38,527 nt of DNA from Acidimicrobiia bacterium (GTDB lineage: Bacteria > Actinomycetota > Acidimicrobiia > IMCC26256 > PALSA-555), in contig DASZJD010000067.1 in the NCBI GenBank assembly GCA_035948415.1, positions 1 to 38,527 of the forward strand, given 5' to 3'. Below are positions 17,298 to 26,481 of this stretch, piece by piece. The position numbers and the translations under genes are program-made. Numbering within the stretch: position 1 is the first letter of the stretch; each line of letters begins with the position of its first letter. The notes beneath the pieces are model-generated. The model worked only from the letters and a program-made list of their open reading frames with translations, searched no databases and had not been told where the DNA came from.

Positions 17298-17709
17298 ATG
17301 ACTCGTGCCCCGGCAATGTCCCATGACCGAAGCGTCGTCCACGGGATCGCGACGCTGATGATCATCGAGGGGGCGACGCTCGCGGTCGCGTCCATCCTGC
17401 ACCTCTCCGGCGACGTTCACGGCTCGGCACCGTTCGATGCCGACCATGCGGGGATCGCCGAGGCGGTCATCGGCATCGTCCTCGTCGGCGCCGCGATCAC
17501 GATGTTCCGGATGCCTGCCCGCGCCCGCGCCGTCGGGCTGGCTGGGAACGGCTTCGCGGTCGTCGGCTTCTTGGTCGGGCTTGAACTTCACCGCACCGGG
17601 CGGGGATCTTCCTGATGTCGCGTACCACCTCACGGTGCTGCCGTTCCTCATCGGCAGCCTGATCGTCCTCCTGCGGGCGCGGCCGCCGCGACTCGCACCC
17701 ACGGCGTGA
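17298..17709 (+). pseudogene. Small four-helix membrane protein broken by a single-base frameshift
   Basis: The first frame, from ATG 17298, encodes three hydrophobic helices (GIATLMIIEGATLAVASILH, AGIAEAVIGIVLVGAAITMF, AVGLAGNGFAVVGFLVGL). It then turns into a short non-hydrophobic tail and stops at 17615. The +1-shifted frame continues sensibly from about 17583 as GLNFTAPGGDLPDVAYHLTV and a fourth helix (LPFLIGSLIVLL) to a stop at 17709. Removing one T from the CTTGAAC near 17581-17587 would restore a single protein of about 137 residues. This is either a real inactivating frameshift or a sequencing error. No function can be assigned beyond a small integral membrane protein. Confidence 0.7.
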
Positions 17710-17931
17710 GCGCAGCGCGCCACCTCACTCGGCACGGCGGCCCGCCCGAAGGTGGTCTCGGGCACGAGCCCGCCGAAGATCGGGCCCAGCTCCGACCCGG
17801 ACCCCCATGCCGCGACGAGCCGCCGGTTCGGACGCCCCGGGCTCCGCGGTAGGGCCCTCTCGGGCGGCGGGCACAACCCCGGCGGCGTCACCGTCGGGAC
17901 AGTCGCCGCCAGATGGTGAGAGAATCGCGCC

Positions 17932-19578
17932 ATGCGCAAGGGTCGAGCCGAGGTCGACGCCGTCATCGTCGGTGCGGGCTTCGCGGGTCTGTATGCGCAC
18001 CACCGCCTGCGCCAGCTCGGGCTGACCCTGCAGGGCTACGAGGTGGCTCGCGACGTCGGCGGGACCTGGTGGTGGAACCGCTACCCGGGCGCGCGCTGCG
18101 ACGTCGAGTCGATGGACTACTGCTACTCGTTCTCGCCCGAGCTCGAACAGGAGTGGACCTGGTCGGAGCGCTACGCCACCCAGCCCGAGATCCTGCGCTA
18201 CATCGACCACGTGGCCGACCGCTTCGACCTGCGCCGCGACATCCAGTTCGAGACCCGGGTCACGGCGGCAGCGTGGGACGACCTCGCCCAGCGCTGGCAC
18301 GTCATGACCGAGCGCGGCGACACGGTGTCGGCCCAGTTCTGCGTCATGGCTGTCGGCTGCCTGTCAGCAGCCAAGCGACCCGAAGTCGACGGCATCGACG
18401 CCTTCCGGGGCCCGACCTTCCACACCGGTCAGTGGCCCCATGAGGGCGTCGACTTCGCAGGTCTGCGGGTCGGCGTCATCGGCACCGGCTCGTCGGGCAT
18501 CCAGTCGATCCCGCTCATTGCCGAGCAGGCTGCGCACGTCACGGTGTTCCAGCGGACCCCGAACTTCACGATGCCGGCCAAGAACGCTCCCCTCGATCCG
18601 GGAGCGGTCAACGCTCGCAAGACCCACTACCGGGAACACCGGCAGGCGATGCGCGAATCACGCGCCGGTGTCGTCGTGCCGATGCCTGAGGAGTCAGCGC
18701 TCGATGTCGACGCCGACGCGCGGCGCGCGAAGTTCGACGCGGCGTGGGAATCGGGGACGCTGTACGGCATGGTCTCGGCCTACAACGACCTCCTCGTCAA
18801 CCGCGACGCCAACAACACCGCGGCGGAGTTCGCGCGGTCGCGCATCCAGGACATCGTGAAGGACGCGGATGTCGCGGAGCGGCTGTCGCCACGGAACCAC
18901 CCGTTCGGGACCAAACGACCGTGCCTCGACTCCGGCTACTACTCGACGTACAACCGCGACGACGTGACGCTGGTCGACGTCCGGTCGACGCCGATCGTCG
19001 AGATCACCCCGAAGGGGATCCGCACTTCGACCGAGGAGTACGTCCTGGACGCCATCGTCTTCGCGACCGGGTTCGACGCGATGACGGGCCCGCTCCTCGG
19101 CCCCGAGATCACCGGCGTCGACGGGGTGGCGCTGCGAGACAAGTGGGCCGCCGGGCCCCGCACGTACCTCGGCATCATGACGGCCGGCTTCCCCAACCTC
19201 TTTGCGGTCACCGGGCCGGGGAGCCCGTCGGTGCTGGTCAACATGCTCGTCGCGATCGAGCAGCACGTCGACTGGGTGGCTGAGTGCATCGCCTACCTCC
19301 GCGATCGAGATCTGGGCTCGATCGATGCCACCGTCGAGGCGGAAGATGCGTGGGTCGATCACGTCAACGCGGTCGCGGGCCACACCCTGTTCCCAACGGC
19401 TGATTCCTGGTACATGGGCGCCAACGTGCCCGGGAAGCCACGCGTGTTCATGCCCTACATCGGTGGTTTTCCCCGCTACACCGAGATCTGCGACGGCGTC
19501 GCCGCGGACGGATACCGAGGCTTCGTGCTGACCCCGAAGACCGCATCGCGTCGAGAGCACTCCGCATCGTCGACCTGA
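17932..19578 (+). CDS. FAD-dependent Baeyer-Villiger-type monooxygenase
   Basis: A 548-residue class B flavin monooxygenase. It has the first Rossmann motif VIVGAGFAGLYAHH near the N-terminus, then GTWWWNRYPGARCDVESMDY. The Baeyer-Villiger fingerprint FxGxxxHxxxWP occurs as FRGPTFHTGQWP at about 158-169. The NADPH Rossmann motif GVIGTGSSGIQ follows at about 182, and ATGFD near the C-terminal third. The family inserts oxygen next to a ketone (cyclohexanone, cyclopentanone, phenylacetone or steroid monooxygenases); the substrate is not deducible. It is followed 31 bases later by a cupin gene on the same strand and is probably co-transcribed with it. The length matches the family. Confidence 0.92.
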   Translation: MRKGRAEVDAVIVGAGFAGLYAHHRLRQLGLTLQGYEVARDVGGTWWWNRYPGARCDVESMDYCYSFSPELEQEWTWSERYATQPEILRYIDHVADRFDLRRDIQFETRVTAAAWDDLAQRWHVMTERGDTVSAQFCVMAVGCLSAAKRPEVDGIDAFRGPTFHTGQWPHEGVDFAGLRVGVIGTGSSGIQSIPLIAEQAAHVTVFQRTPNFTMPAKNAPLDPGAVNARKTHYREHRQAMRESRAGVVVPMPEESALDVDADARRAKFDAAWESGTLYGMVSAYNDLLVNRDANNTAAEFARSRIQDIVKDADVAERLSPRNHPFGTKRPCLDSGYYSTYNRDDVTLVDVRSTPIVEITPKGIRTSTEEYVLDAIVFATGFDAMTGPLLGPEITGVDGVALRDKWAAGPRTYLGIMTAGFPNLFAVTGPGSPSVLVNMLVAIEQHVDWVAECIAYLRDRDLGSIDATVEAEDAWVDHVNAVAGHTLFPTADSWYMGANVPGKPRVFMPYIGGFPRYTEICDGVAADGYRGFVLTPKTASRREHSASST

Positions 19579-19609
19579 GCTGCACCTCGGATCACGGAAG
19601 GCCGATCGA

Positions 19610-19948
19610 ATGCCGTTCATCGAGGCCAACGAGATGCTCCACGGCGCGCCGCTCCACGGGTGGTCCGGGCGGTTCTTCCACTCCGCGAACATGACCTTCG
19701 CACTTTGGGACATCGCCGCGGACGCCGCTGCCCTCCACGAGCACGATCACACCCAAGAAGAAGTCTGGAACGTGATCGAAGGCGAGGTGATGCTCGTCGT
19801 CGGCGGCCAGGAGCGAAGGCTCGGCCCAGGCAGTGCCGCAGTCGTGCCGCCGAACACCCCGCATTCGGCCATGGCCGTCGGGGCCTGCCGCGTCATCGTG
19901 ACCGACTACCCCGTCCGCGACCAGCTCCCGGGAGCGCGCGACACCTAG
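19610..19948 (+). CDS. Cupin domain protein, metal-binding type
   Basis: A 112-residue single cupin with an intact first motif, HEHDHTQEEVWNVIEGE (pattern G(X)5HXH(X)3,4E(X)6G), and a second motif, PGSAAVVPPNTPHSAM with its His. Mono-metal binding is likely. It may be a small dioxygenase, isomerase or storage/sensor protein. GGAAGG nine bases before the ATG supports the start. It lies directly behind the Baeyer-Villiger-type monooxygenase and may act on the same pathway; this is inference from position. Confidence 0.83.
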   Translation: MPFIEANEMLHGAPLHGWSGRFFHSANMTFALWDIAADAAALHEHDHTQEEVWNVIEGEVMLVVGGQERRLGPGSAAVVPPNTPHSAMAVGACRVIVTDYPVRDQLPGARDT

Positions 19949-19951
19949 GTC

Positions 19952-19975
19952 CGGGACGCTCGGAGAGCCGTCCCG
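19952..19975. terminator. Hairpin terminator between convergent genes
   Basis: CGGGAC-GCTC-gga-GAGC-c-GTCCCG forms a ten-base-pair stem with a single bulged C and a three-base loop. It sits in the 37-base gap between the converging cupin and membrane-protein genes. No strong T-tract follows, but the stability and position fit a bidirectional transcript end. Confidence 0.6.
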
Positions 19976-19985
19976 ACCCGTTCGT

Positions 19986-20645
19986 TCAGCCGCCGCTCGT
20001 CGCGGCGGGAGCTCTCGCAGCCATCCGAAGTCGAGAGAGCAGCACGATGCACGTGACCAGCACCCAGATCAGCAGGAGAAGGAACGGGAAGAACAAGCCC
20101 GCCGCCAGCTGGAGCACCCCAACCACGAACCCGGCGATCGTCAGCCACCCGGGCAGCAGGCCGCTCCGACGGGCGAGGTACGACGTGGCGACGACGAACC
20201 CGCCGGCCGCGAGTGCACCCGCCACGAGCAAGAGGGCAAAGCCGACGTTGTCGAACTGACGGGCCAGGTCAGGGGAGGAAGGGATGGGCGTGTCGCCGAA
20301 CACCTTCCCGCCGGGAATCGCTGCTCGCACCAACGTCGAGACCAGGCCGAGGGCAACGAACACCGAGCCGAAGATCACCACGAGCCCGCCGCCCTCCAGT
20401 CGGTCCCGGAGGCTCGAGAGGAACCACAGGAACGCGATCAGACCGAGGACCATGAGGTACGCGCCGGCGACCGCGCCGGCGCGATGACCACTGTCGGACC
20501 ACCAGTGCTGCCACTTGGCGGTGTTCTTGTTGTCGCTCGGAGTCGAGAACACCGAGAAGCCCACCGAGAAAAGGGTCACGAAGACGATGCCCATCCACGT
20601 CCCGACCCGGCTCGATCGGATGCTCGCCGTCGTCGCTGCACTCAT
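19986..20645 (-). CDS. Integral membrane protein of unknown function
   Basis: About 219 residues with five to six predicted membrane helices (GTWMGIVFVTLFSVGFSVFS, AYLMVLGLIAFLWFLSSL, LVVIFGSVFVALGLVSTLV, VGFALLLVAGALAAGGFVVA, WLTIAGFVVGVLQLAAGLFF, LLLIWVLVTCIVLLSRL). I do not recognise a catalytic motif. A loop after helix 1 is rich in Asn/Lys/Trp (DNKNTAKWQHWWSDSG). The start ATG 20645 is backed by GGGAGG seven bases upstream; a longer reading from 20891 lacks membrane character. It stands alone and converges on the cupin gene. Confidence 0.75.
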   Translation of the reverse strand: MSAATTASIRSSRVGTWMGIVFVTLFSVGFSVFSTPSDNKNTAKWQHWWSDSGHRAGAVAGAYLMVLGLIAFLWFLSSLRDRLEGGGLVVIFGSVFVALGLVSTLVRAAIPGGKVFGDTPIPSSPDLARQFDNVGFALLLVAGALAAGGFVVATSYLARRSGLLPGWLTIAGFVVGVLQLAAGLFFPFLLLLIWVLVTCIVLLSRLRMAARAPAATSGG

Positions 20646-20981
20646 CTCCGAGCCTCCCGCCCTCGCGGCCGCCGCATAGCGGCCCTGAAAAACGCTAGAC
20701 GAGGCGCGCCCCAGCCAGGGGGAACCTCCTCGAGCCGGCGAGGCGACCCGAACCCGGGAAGCTCCTCTTGGCAGGGTGATCGGGGCCGCTCGCGACGCGT
20801 GCAGCCGTGGACGGGCCTCGGCGGCATCAGGAACGGTTGCGATCTGCCTTGCGAGACCGGCTAGGCGCTCGCTCCGACGGACCGAATCCAAGACCAGGCG
20901 CTGGAGGTCGCGCGTGGTCTGACGATCGGGTTCACCTGATAGCCCAGCCGACCCGGCGCATCACTTTCGACGCGATCGGTT
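20646..20981. other. Intergenic stretch without a recognisable gene
   Basis: About 336 bases lie between the start of the membrane-protein gene and the stop of the mannosidase gene. Reading frames here lack a ribosome-binding site or family resemblance. The promoter of the membrane protein should lie in the right-facing end; no clear elements are visible. Confidence 0.4.
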
Positions 20982-23900
20982 TCACCGCGCCCCGGCCAAC
21001 TCGAGCCGCACAGTCGTGAGCTCGAATGGCTCAATCGTGAGTGGGACGGTGCCCTCGTGGACCGGGAGCCGCTCGAGGTCTCGCTCGAGGAGGTCAGCTC
21101 GGTGCGCGCGCTCAATAACGTCCCAGAGGCGGAGTTGGACACGGGTCTGTCGCCCCCACACCTCGGCGAGCCGAACCACGACGCCAGGTGCGCGGTCGGC
21201 CGCCTTCACCGCTTCGATCAGCACACCGGGCTGACCGACGGTCACGAGCGATGCCGCGCTCGGACGCCGGCCAGGATGCGATCGTGCGGGAACTGCCCGC
21301 AGCGAGCCGTTCAGGTCGCGGGCGTGTTCAACGACGGCCCCAGCCCGGAGATCACCGCGGTGCGGAACGACCGCATACGTGAAATGGTGCGCGCCGCGAT
21401 CGGCCATGGGATCCGGCCAGGTGGGTGCGCGCAGTAGGGACAGACGGAGCACGTTGTCCAGTACGTCGTAGCCGTACTTGGAGTCGTTGAGCAGCGCGAC
21501 GCCGTAGTTCTCGTCCGACAGGTCTACCCATTGATGGCCCCACGCTTCGAACTTCGCGAGCTCCCAGCTCGTGCTCGGACGGGTCGGGCGGGTCAGGTGC
21601 CCGAACTGGATCTCGTAGGTGGCCGTGGGTGTCTCGACGGCGACGGGGAACGCGACCTTCAAGAGCTTGTGCGATTCGCGCCAGTCGACGTCGGTCTCGA
21701 ATTCGAGGACTGGCGAGTCGCGGGTGAGCGTGATCCGTTGGGTGATGCTGGACTGCCCGAAGCTGCGACGGAGGCGGAGGCTGACGCGGAGTGGGCCGCG
21801 TTCGAGGACGGCAAGGTCGTCGAGCGTCGTGAGGTCGGTCACTTGGTCGAACGCGAAGCGGTCGATGTCCCAGGCGTCGAAGAAGTTGGGGTAATCGGGG
21901 TGGAGCTGGAGGAGGTTGGCGGACCGGCCGGGGGCGACGACCTCGCGGTCAGCCGTCTTGTCGTAGATGGAGCTGAGGAGCCCATCGCTGTCAACGACGA
22001 CCCGTAGACGCTCGTTCTCGAGACGCCCGGCGTCGACGTGGAGGCCGGAGCGAGCAACGTGGGATCGGCTGGTGACGTCGTAGACGGCGTAGCCACAGGC
22101 GGGCGCCCACACCTGGGCGAGCACCGAGCCGTCGGGCGCGACCTGGAGCGGACTGCCGTCCCCGTCGGCACCGCGCACGACGAGGGTGGGAGCCTCGTCA
22201 GCGGCGACGTCAAGCGCCACGAGCCCGACCCGATCGTGGGACGCAGCGTTGAACACGACGATGGGTCGGCGACGGCCGCTGGTATCCACCTCGCCGGCCA
22301 GGCGGTCAAGGGCGCCACGAGTGATCCGCTCGGTCGTCTCGAGGACCGCGGCGTGGTGGCGGTTGGCGTCCTCGTACACCCAGCGGATGCCCGATCCCGG
22401 GATGATGTCGTGGAACTGCTGGACCAGCAGCGTCTTCCACGCCGACTCGAGCCCTGCGGCGGGGTACTCGTCCTCGCCGCCGGAGACGATCGTCGCCCAG
22501 AGCTCCGCGTCGTGGAGCGACCCTTCGGCCCGCCGGTTGTCGCGCTTGACGTCGGCGTGCGTCGTGTAGGTGCCGCGGTGTAGCTCGAGATAGAGCTCAC
22601 CGCTCCAGACTGGCCAGTCCACCGGTTCGGCGGCGGCAGCGGCGAAGAACTGCTCCGGTCCCTCGAGCTCGATATCCGGCAGTCCGTCGAGGCCGCGAAG
22701 TCGGCGGAGCGATTCGAGCATCTCGGCCGTCGGGCCGCCCCCACCGTCACCGTGACCGAACGGGTACAACGACCGACGCGTGAGGTCCGCGTCCTTGAAC
22801 CGGCGGACGCCCTCGATGAGCTCGTTCGGCGTGGCGTTGCCCGCGTACGTGTTCGTCGGCGGGAAGTGGGTGAAGACCCGCGACCCGTCGATGCCCTCCC
22901 ACACGAAGCTGTGGTGTGGCATCTCGTTGTACTGGTTCCAGGAGAGCTTCTGCGTGAAGAACCAGTCGACGCCCGCGCGCCGGAGTATCTGGGGAAGCGC
23001 CGGCGTGAAGCCGAACGTGTCCGGGAGCCACGCTCCCCGGGCCTCGATCCCGAACTCGTCCAGATAGAAGCGCTTGCCGTAGATGACTTGACGGACCAGG
23101 GATTCGCCGGACGGGAGATTGCAGTCCGGCTCGACCCACATGCAACCGGTCGGGACGAACCGACCCGCCGCCACCTGCTCCCGGACGGCGATCCACAGAT
23201 CCGGGTATTCGTCCTTCATCCACTGCAGGTGCACCGCCTGCGAGCACGCGAACCGATACTCCGGGTACTCGCCCATCAAGCGGACCGCGGTGCTGAACGT
23301 CCGGGCGCACTTCCGTACCGTCTCCCGCAACGGCCACAGCCATGCGGTATCGAGGTGTGCGTGCCCGACCGCACTCACCCGATGCCGCACGACTCGTTCG
23401 GCGGGCTCCTCCCACGCTGCGGCCAGGACCTGCCCGGCGGCGCGAAACGTGCCGCGGACGTCGTCGAGGTCGAGGACGCGACACGCCGCCTCAAGGGCGT
23501 CGCGATACCGCCGGCGGACCGGATCGTTGCGAGGCAACGACGCGAGTGTCTCGAAGACGATGCGGGCGTCGTGCCAGAAGGTGCGGAGGTCCGGATCGAC
23601 GACAGCCAGCTCGGCTCGGGCGAGCGTGAACTGGGCCGCACCGCCCGGATCGGGGAGCAGGTCAGGCCACGTTGGCGCGCCGAACGGCGGACGGGGGTTC
23701 GCCGCCGCCTCGACGTAGAGCTCCATCGACTCCCCGCCAGCCGCCGCGGTCGTGATCGGCACTTCCGTGTGGTTCGGTGACAGCCCCTGCAGGGGGCGGC
23801 GGTCCTGCCACACCAGGGCCTCGGCGCCGAAGCCGGTCTCGCCCGCGCCGCCCACCTCGAATCGCAGGACGACCTCGTGCCCGGCCCAGCCCTTCGGCAC

Positions 23901-24131
23901 CCGCCCCCGGAGCCGAAACCAGGTCGTTCCCCAGCGGGGGCCCCAGGCATCGCCGACCGCGAACGGCGAGTAGTCGGCGCGCATCGCCTCGGCCACCGGG
24001 ATCGGCTCCCCGGCGACGTGGTGCGCCACGATGTCGTCGAGCCCGGCCGACGGACCGTGGACAGCGGGTCGTACGAACTCGTACAAGACGCGTGCAACGT
24101 GGCCTTCGATGACCGAGGCGGCGTCGGGCAC
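20982..24131 (-). CDS. GH38 alpha-mannosidase
   Basis: A 1049-residue cytosolic-type alpha-mannosidase, the usual length for bacterial GH38. An N-terminal beta domain (about 1-240) precedes the catalytic domain. That opens with the zinc-binding motif GHAHLDTAWLWPLRETVRKC (about 254-273) and contains the nucleophile Asp371 in WLPDTFGFTPALPQILRRAG. It also contains HSFVWEGIDGSRVFTHFPPT and HRGTYTTHADVKRDNR. A helical middle domain (HDIIPGSGIRWVYEDA) and the long beta-rich C-terminal domain (about 640-1045) follow. The enzyme would trim alpha-linked mannose from glycans or oligosaccharides. No signal peptide is seen. No transporter or other glycosidase is adjacent, so the source of substrate is unclear. 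The start is GTG 24131, without a strong ribosome-binding site. Confidence 0.93.
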   Translation of the reverse strand: MPDAASVIEGHVARVLYEFVRPAVHGPSAGLDDIVAHHVAGEPIPVAEAMRADYSPFAVGDAWGPRWGTTWFRLRGRVPKGWAGHEVVLRFEVGGAGETGFGAEALVWQDRRPLQGLSPNHTEVPITTAAAGGESMELYVEAAANPRPPFGAPTWPDLLPDPGGAAQFTLARAELAVVDPDLRTFWHDARIVFETLASLPRNDPVRRRYRDALEAACRVLDLDDVRGTFRAAGQVLAAAWEEPAERVVRHRVSAVGHAHLDTAWLWPLRETVRKCARTFSTAVRLMGEYPEYRFACSQAVHLQWMKDEYPDLWIAVREQVAAGRFVPTGCMWVEPDCNLPSGESLVRQVIYGKRFYLDEFGIEARGAWLPDTFGFTPALPQILRRAGVDWFFTQKLSWNQYNEMPHHSFVWEGIDGSRVFTHFPPTNTYAGNATPNELIEGVRRFKDADLTRRSLYPFGHGDGGGGPTAEMLESLRRLRGLDGLPDIELEGPEQFFAAAAAEPVDWPVWSGELYLELHRGTYTTHADVKRDNRRAEGSLHDAELWATIVSGGEDEYPAAGLESAWKTLLVQQFHDIIPGSGIRWVYEDANRHHAAVLETTERITRGALDRLAGEVDTSGRRRPIVVFNAASHDRVGLVALDVAADEAPTLVVRGADGDGSPLQVAPDGSVLAQVWAPACGYAVYDVTSRSHVARSGLHVDAGRLENERLRVVVDSDGLLSSIYDKTADREVVAPGRSANLLQLHPDYPNFFDAWDIDRFAFDQVTDLTTLDDLAVLERGPLRVSLRLRRSFGQSSITQRITLTRDSPVLEFETDVDWRESHKLLKVAFPVAVETPTATYEIQFGHLTRPTRPSTSWELAKFEAWGHQWVDLSDENYGVALLNDSKYGYDVLDNVLRLSLLRAPTWPDPMADRGAHHFTYAVVPHRGDLRAGAVVEHARDLNGSLRAVPARSHPGRRPSAASLVTVGQPGVLIEAVKAADRAPGVVVRLAEVWGRQTRVQLRLWDVIERAHRADLLERDLERLPVHEGTVPLTIEPFELTTVRLELAGAR

Positions 24132-24275
24132 GGCGCGGAGCGTACGCCCGCTCCCCGACTGAGGATGTGAGCATCGGCGTCGAAATAGGCCCTGGGCGCC
24201 AGCCGATTGGGTGACGGTGACAGTGCCCTCACACGTGACGGGCGGGTGCCCCGCTCGAAGCTCGCGCGCGCGTGG

Positions 24276-24530
24276 TCAGATCGCGGCGTCAGCGAGCTCC
24301 GTCGCCTGCCGCTCGAGCTCCGTGAAGCCGTGGTCGGCGGCGGTCTGCTGCGCCTCCCGAGCGAGCTCGGCCGCCCGCAAGTGATTGGCGCCCGCGCCAC
24401 GCACTCCGAGCATGCGGGCCAGGCCGATCCGCTGAGCCGACCAGAACGGGACGCCCATACGATCGTCGACCGCCATGGAGTCGGCGAAGTGGCGCTCGAC
24501 GGTGCCGTAGCCGGCGAGCGCGGTCGTGCG
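24276..24530 (-). pseudogene. Remnant of the C-terminal TPR-like tail of a LuxR/cyclase-type regulator
   Basis: The last 85 codons of a minus-strand frame read like the end of the helical repeat domain found in large actinobacterial LuxR-type ATPase regulators and adenylate-cyclase-linked proteins. Visible pieces are GYGTVERHFADSMAVDDRMG, IGLARMLGVRGAG and AAELAREAQQTAADHGFTEL. Upstream of it the frame stays open but becomes Arg/Ser-rich with no homology, and no start or upstream domains (ATPase, HTH or cyclase) are present. I read it as a truncated remnant, not a working gene. It borders a region with other signs of rearrangement. Confidence 0.55.
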
Positions 24531-25103
24531 GAGGGCCCGGGTAGTGCGACACGCCTCTGCCGAGGCACTGGCCACCCCGACGTCGATGTCGTGGGTGAGC
24601 CGATGCTCGGTGGGGCGACGACGCTGAGCGCGGGAGCGGGATCGGCACTTATCTACCGAAGCTCGATGTGTGTCGGAGGGGCGACTCGCGGCTTGACCCC
24701 ACGCCCCCGGCTCATCCGCGAGGTACCGCTGGCCGCTTGAACTCTGAGGCTCGCCCGAGCCAAGCGACGCCGCTCTATGGATGGCAGCACGAACCTTCCC
24801 CCGTTCAGAGGCGACACAGTCCTCCTCGCCCTCGGTCAGCACGCCGCGCCTCGGAAAGGCGACTTCGCGAAGAAGGGTGGGCAGCAGGACATCTTTCGAA
24901 CGCTGAACTCGTCGAGCAGACTTGCCTCACCGGTGAGCTGACACCTCGCTGCTCCGGCAGGGCCTGTCGTCAGGGCAAGTCGACTTGGCGCAGTTATTCG
25001 CGTGGGCTAGAGCCGTACCCGAAAGAGGCTGGATCGACTTCTTTGCCGATGGTCTGTATCACGCCGCCTGTCCAGATCGGCCGTTCGTGCGCGGCAAGGC
25101 ACC
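24531..25103. other. Gene-poor stretch with fragmentary reading frames
   Basis: About 570 bases without a convincing gene. A plus-strand frame from about 24937 to the TGA at 25158 translates to a protein-like string (LSSGQVDLAQLFAWARAV, GWIDFFADGLYHAACPDRPF). It has no good start and runs into the antisense of the hydrolase gene; it may be a remnant. A tRNA-3'-end-like patch lies at 24671-24708. The composition is less regular than in flanking genes, as expected of decayed DNA. Confidence 0.35.
24671..24708 (-). repeat. tRNA-3'-end-like direct repeat, copy 1
   Basis: TGTCGGAGGGGCGACTCG here matches 27212-27229 at 17 of 18 positions in the same orientation. Read on the minus strand it resembles the 3' acceptor strand of a long-variable-arm tRNA such as tRNA-Leu (CCCCTCCGACAC). 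The following TTGACCCCACGCCCC resembles its T-arm and variable arm after a short insertion. No complete tRNA can be folded. A decayed att site is possible but unproven. Confidence 0.35.
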
Positions 25104-26363
25104 TCATTTGAAGCTGATCGGGATCAACACGGACGCCGACGGGTCGGTCGAGCCGCCCTGATTGACCACTACCAGGCACGTGGGCAGGCCGGGCTCGCAG
25201 GTGCCGCCAGCCGTTCCAACCGCGCCGGTGTGGACGCGCAGCGGAAGCGAGCCGAATCCGCCCGGGTCGGGCTGAAGCAAGCGGCCGGACTGCAGGTCGC
25301 AGTTCTCCGCGGAGCCGGTCGACTGGCTGCGGGCACACTCCACGACGTTGACGACAATGCCGGACTCGAAGCCGTCCCAGGTCACGGTGACCGTCTGCCC
25401 GTCGACTAGCCCTGTCGCAGGAGCGACGGTGGCGTGCAGCGACCGCGCCGGCGTGGTCGGCGTCGGGAGCGTCACGTTCGGCCCGGCCGAGCGGAACTGG
25501 AGAGACGCGCCTTGGACCGCAGTGTGGCGCCCCGCGAGGTAGTGGTCGAAGAACACGATCGTCGTCGTGGCCACCGGACCGTGGATGTCGACGGTGGACG
25601 CGTGGTTGCCGTGCCGTATGGTGAGGAGCCCCTTTGGTGGGAAAGCCTGGTTGAACGCCTCGACGCTCACCGGGTACGGGGCCATCTGGTCGGCATCCCC
25701 GTGGATCAGGAGCAGCGGCGGCGCGCCCCGGTAGTCGACCGAACCCCCTTGGAACCCGAGCGGTTCGGTGGACATGGCCACCGCGGCCTTGATCCGCCGA
25801 TCCCGGCAGCAGGTGTTGCCGACCAGTCCGAGGACCGTGACCGCGCCCAGCGAGTGGCCGGCGACGCCGATGCGCGACGGGTCGATGCCGCCGGACAGCG
25901 GGCCGGTTACGAGCTGGGTGATGACGAAGCTCACGTCGGCTGGTTGGTTGATGTAGTCGGCCAGGTTGGAGCCTCCCGGCGCGTCTGTTCGGGTGAAGGG
26001 GAACAGCACTCCGGCTACCTCGTACCCGGCCGCCGCCCACCGTCGAAGGAGGGGCGCCTCCTCCTCGAGCCCCGGTGTCTGCCCGTATCCCGGTGCGTAG
26101 ACGATCAGCGGCAGCTTGCGGTGAAGTCCCGACGCGCGGAAGAGCGTCGTGTCAATCCGGCGCGACCCCCGTTCGTAGGTGACGTGCGAGACGACGACCG
26201 CTCCGGCCGAGGGGCTGCGCGCTGCCGTTTCCGGCGAGGAGGTGCGGGCCCAACCGCTGAGCAAGCAGACGAGCACGGCGACGGCCGCGGCGGCGACAGC
26301 CCGCTTAGGCAGCGGCGTGGACGAACCAAGCCTGGTCGAAGGAGGTGAAGGTCGACGCCTCAC
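25104..26363 (-). CDS. Secreted alpha/beta-hydrolase with C-terminal neocarzinostatin-like domain
   Basis: About 419 residues from GTG 26363. A basic start and a hydrophobic segment (KRAVAAAAVAVLVCLLSGWA) form a signal peptide or anchor. The alpha/beta-hydrolase domain (about 55-290) has the nucleophile Ser171 in AGHSLGAV, the acid Asp223 or 225 in IHGDADQMAP and His254 in RHGNHAST. It resembles platelet-activating-factor acetylhydrolase/chlorophyllase-like lipases. The C-terminal 120 residues look like a neocarzinostatin/macromomycin immunoglobulin-like fold: VAPATGLVDGQTVTVTWDGF, VVECARSQSTGSAENC and GTCEPGLPTCLVVV give two short Cys pairs. Substrate unknown; esterase or lipase activity outside the cell is likely. 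A longer reading from 26537 would overlap the divergent TetR start, so I reject it. It is probably controlled by that TetR protein. Confidence 0.78.
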   Translation of the reverse strand: MRRRPSPPSTRLGSSTPLPKRAVAAAAVAVLVCLLSGWARTSSPETAARSPSAGAVVVSHVTYERGSRRIDTTLFRASGLHRKLPLIVYAPGYGQTPGLEEEAPLLRRWAAAGYEVAGVLFPFTRTDAPGGSNLADYINQPADVSFVITQLVTGPLSGGIDPSRIGVAGHSLGAVTVLGLVGNTCCRDRRIKAAVAMSTEPLGFQGGSVDYRGAPPLLLIHGDADQMAPYPVSVEAFNQAFPPKGLLTIRHGNHASTVDIHGPVATTTIVFFDHYLAGRHTAVQGASLQFRSAGPNVTLPTPTTPARSLHATVAPATGLVDGQTVTVTWDGFESGIVVNVVECARSQSTGSAENCDLQSGRLLQPDPGGFGSLPLRVHTGAVGTAGGTCEPGLPTCLVVVNQGGSTDPSASVLIPISFK

Positions 26364-26481
26364 ACCACGACCGTGTTCCGGGTTCGCTTGGTCAGTCCTC
26401 GGGCGTCGATCACCGGCGGACCCTCGGTCGCCGCTGAGTACGACCGCCTCCACGATCCCCCAGGCGGCCACAGAGATACAC

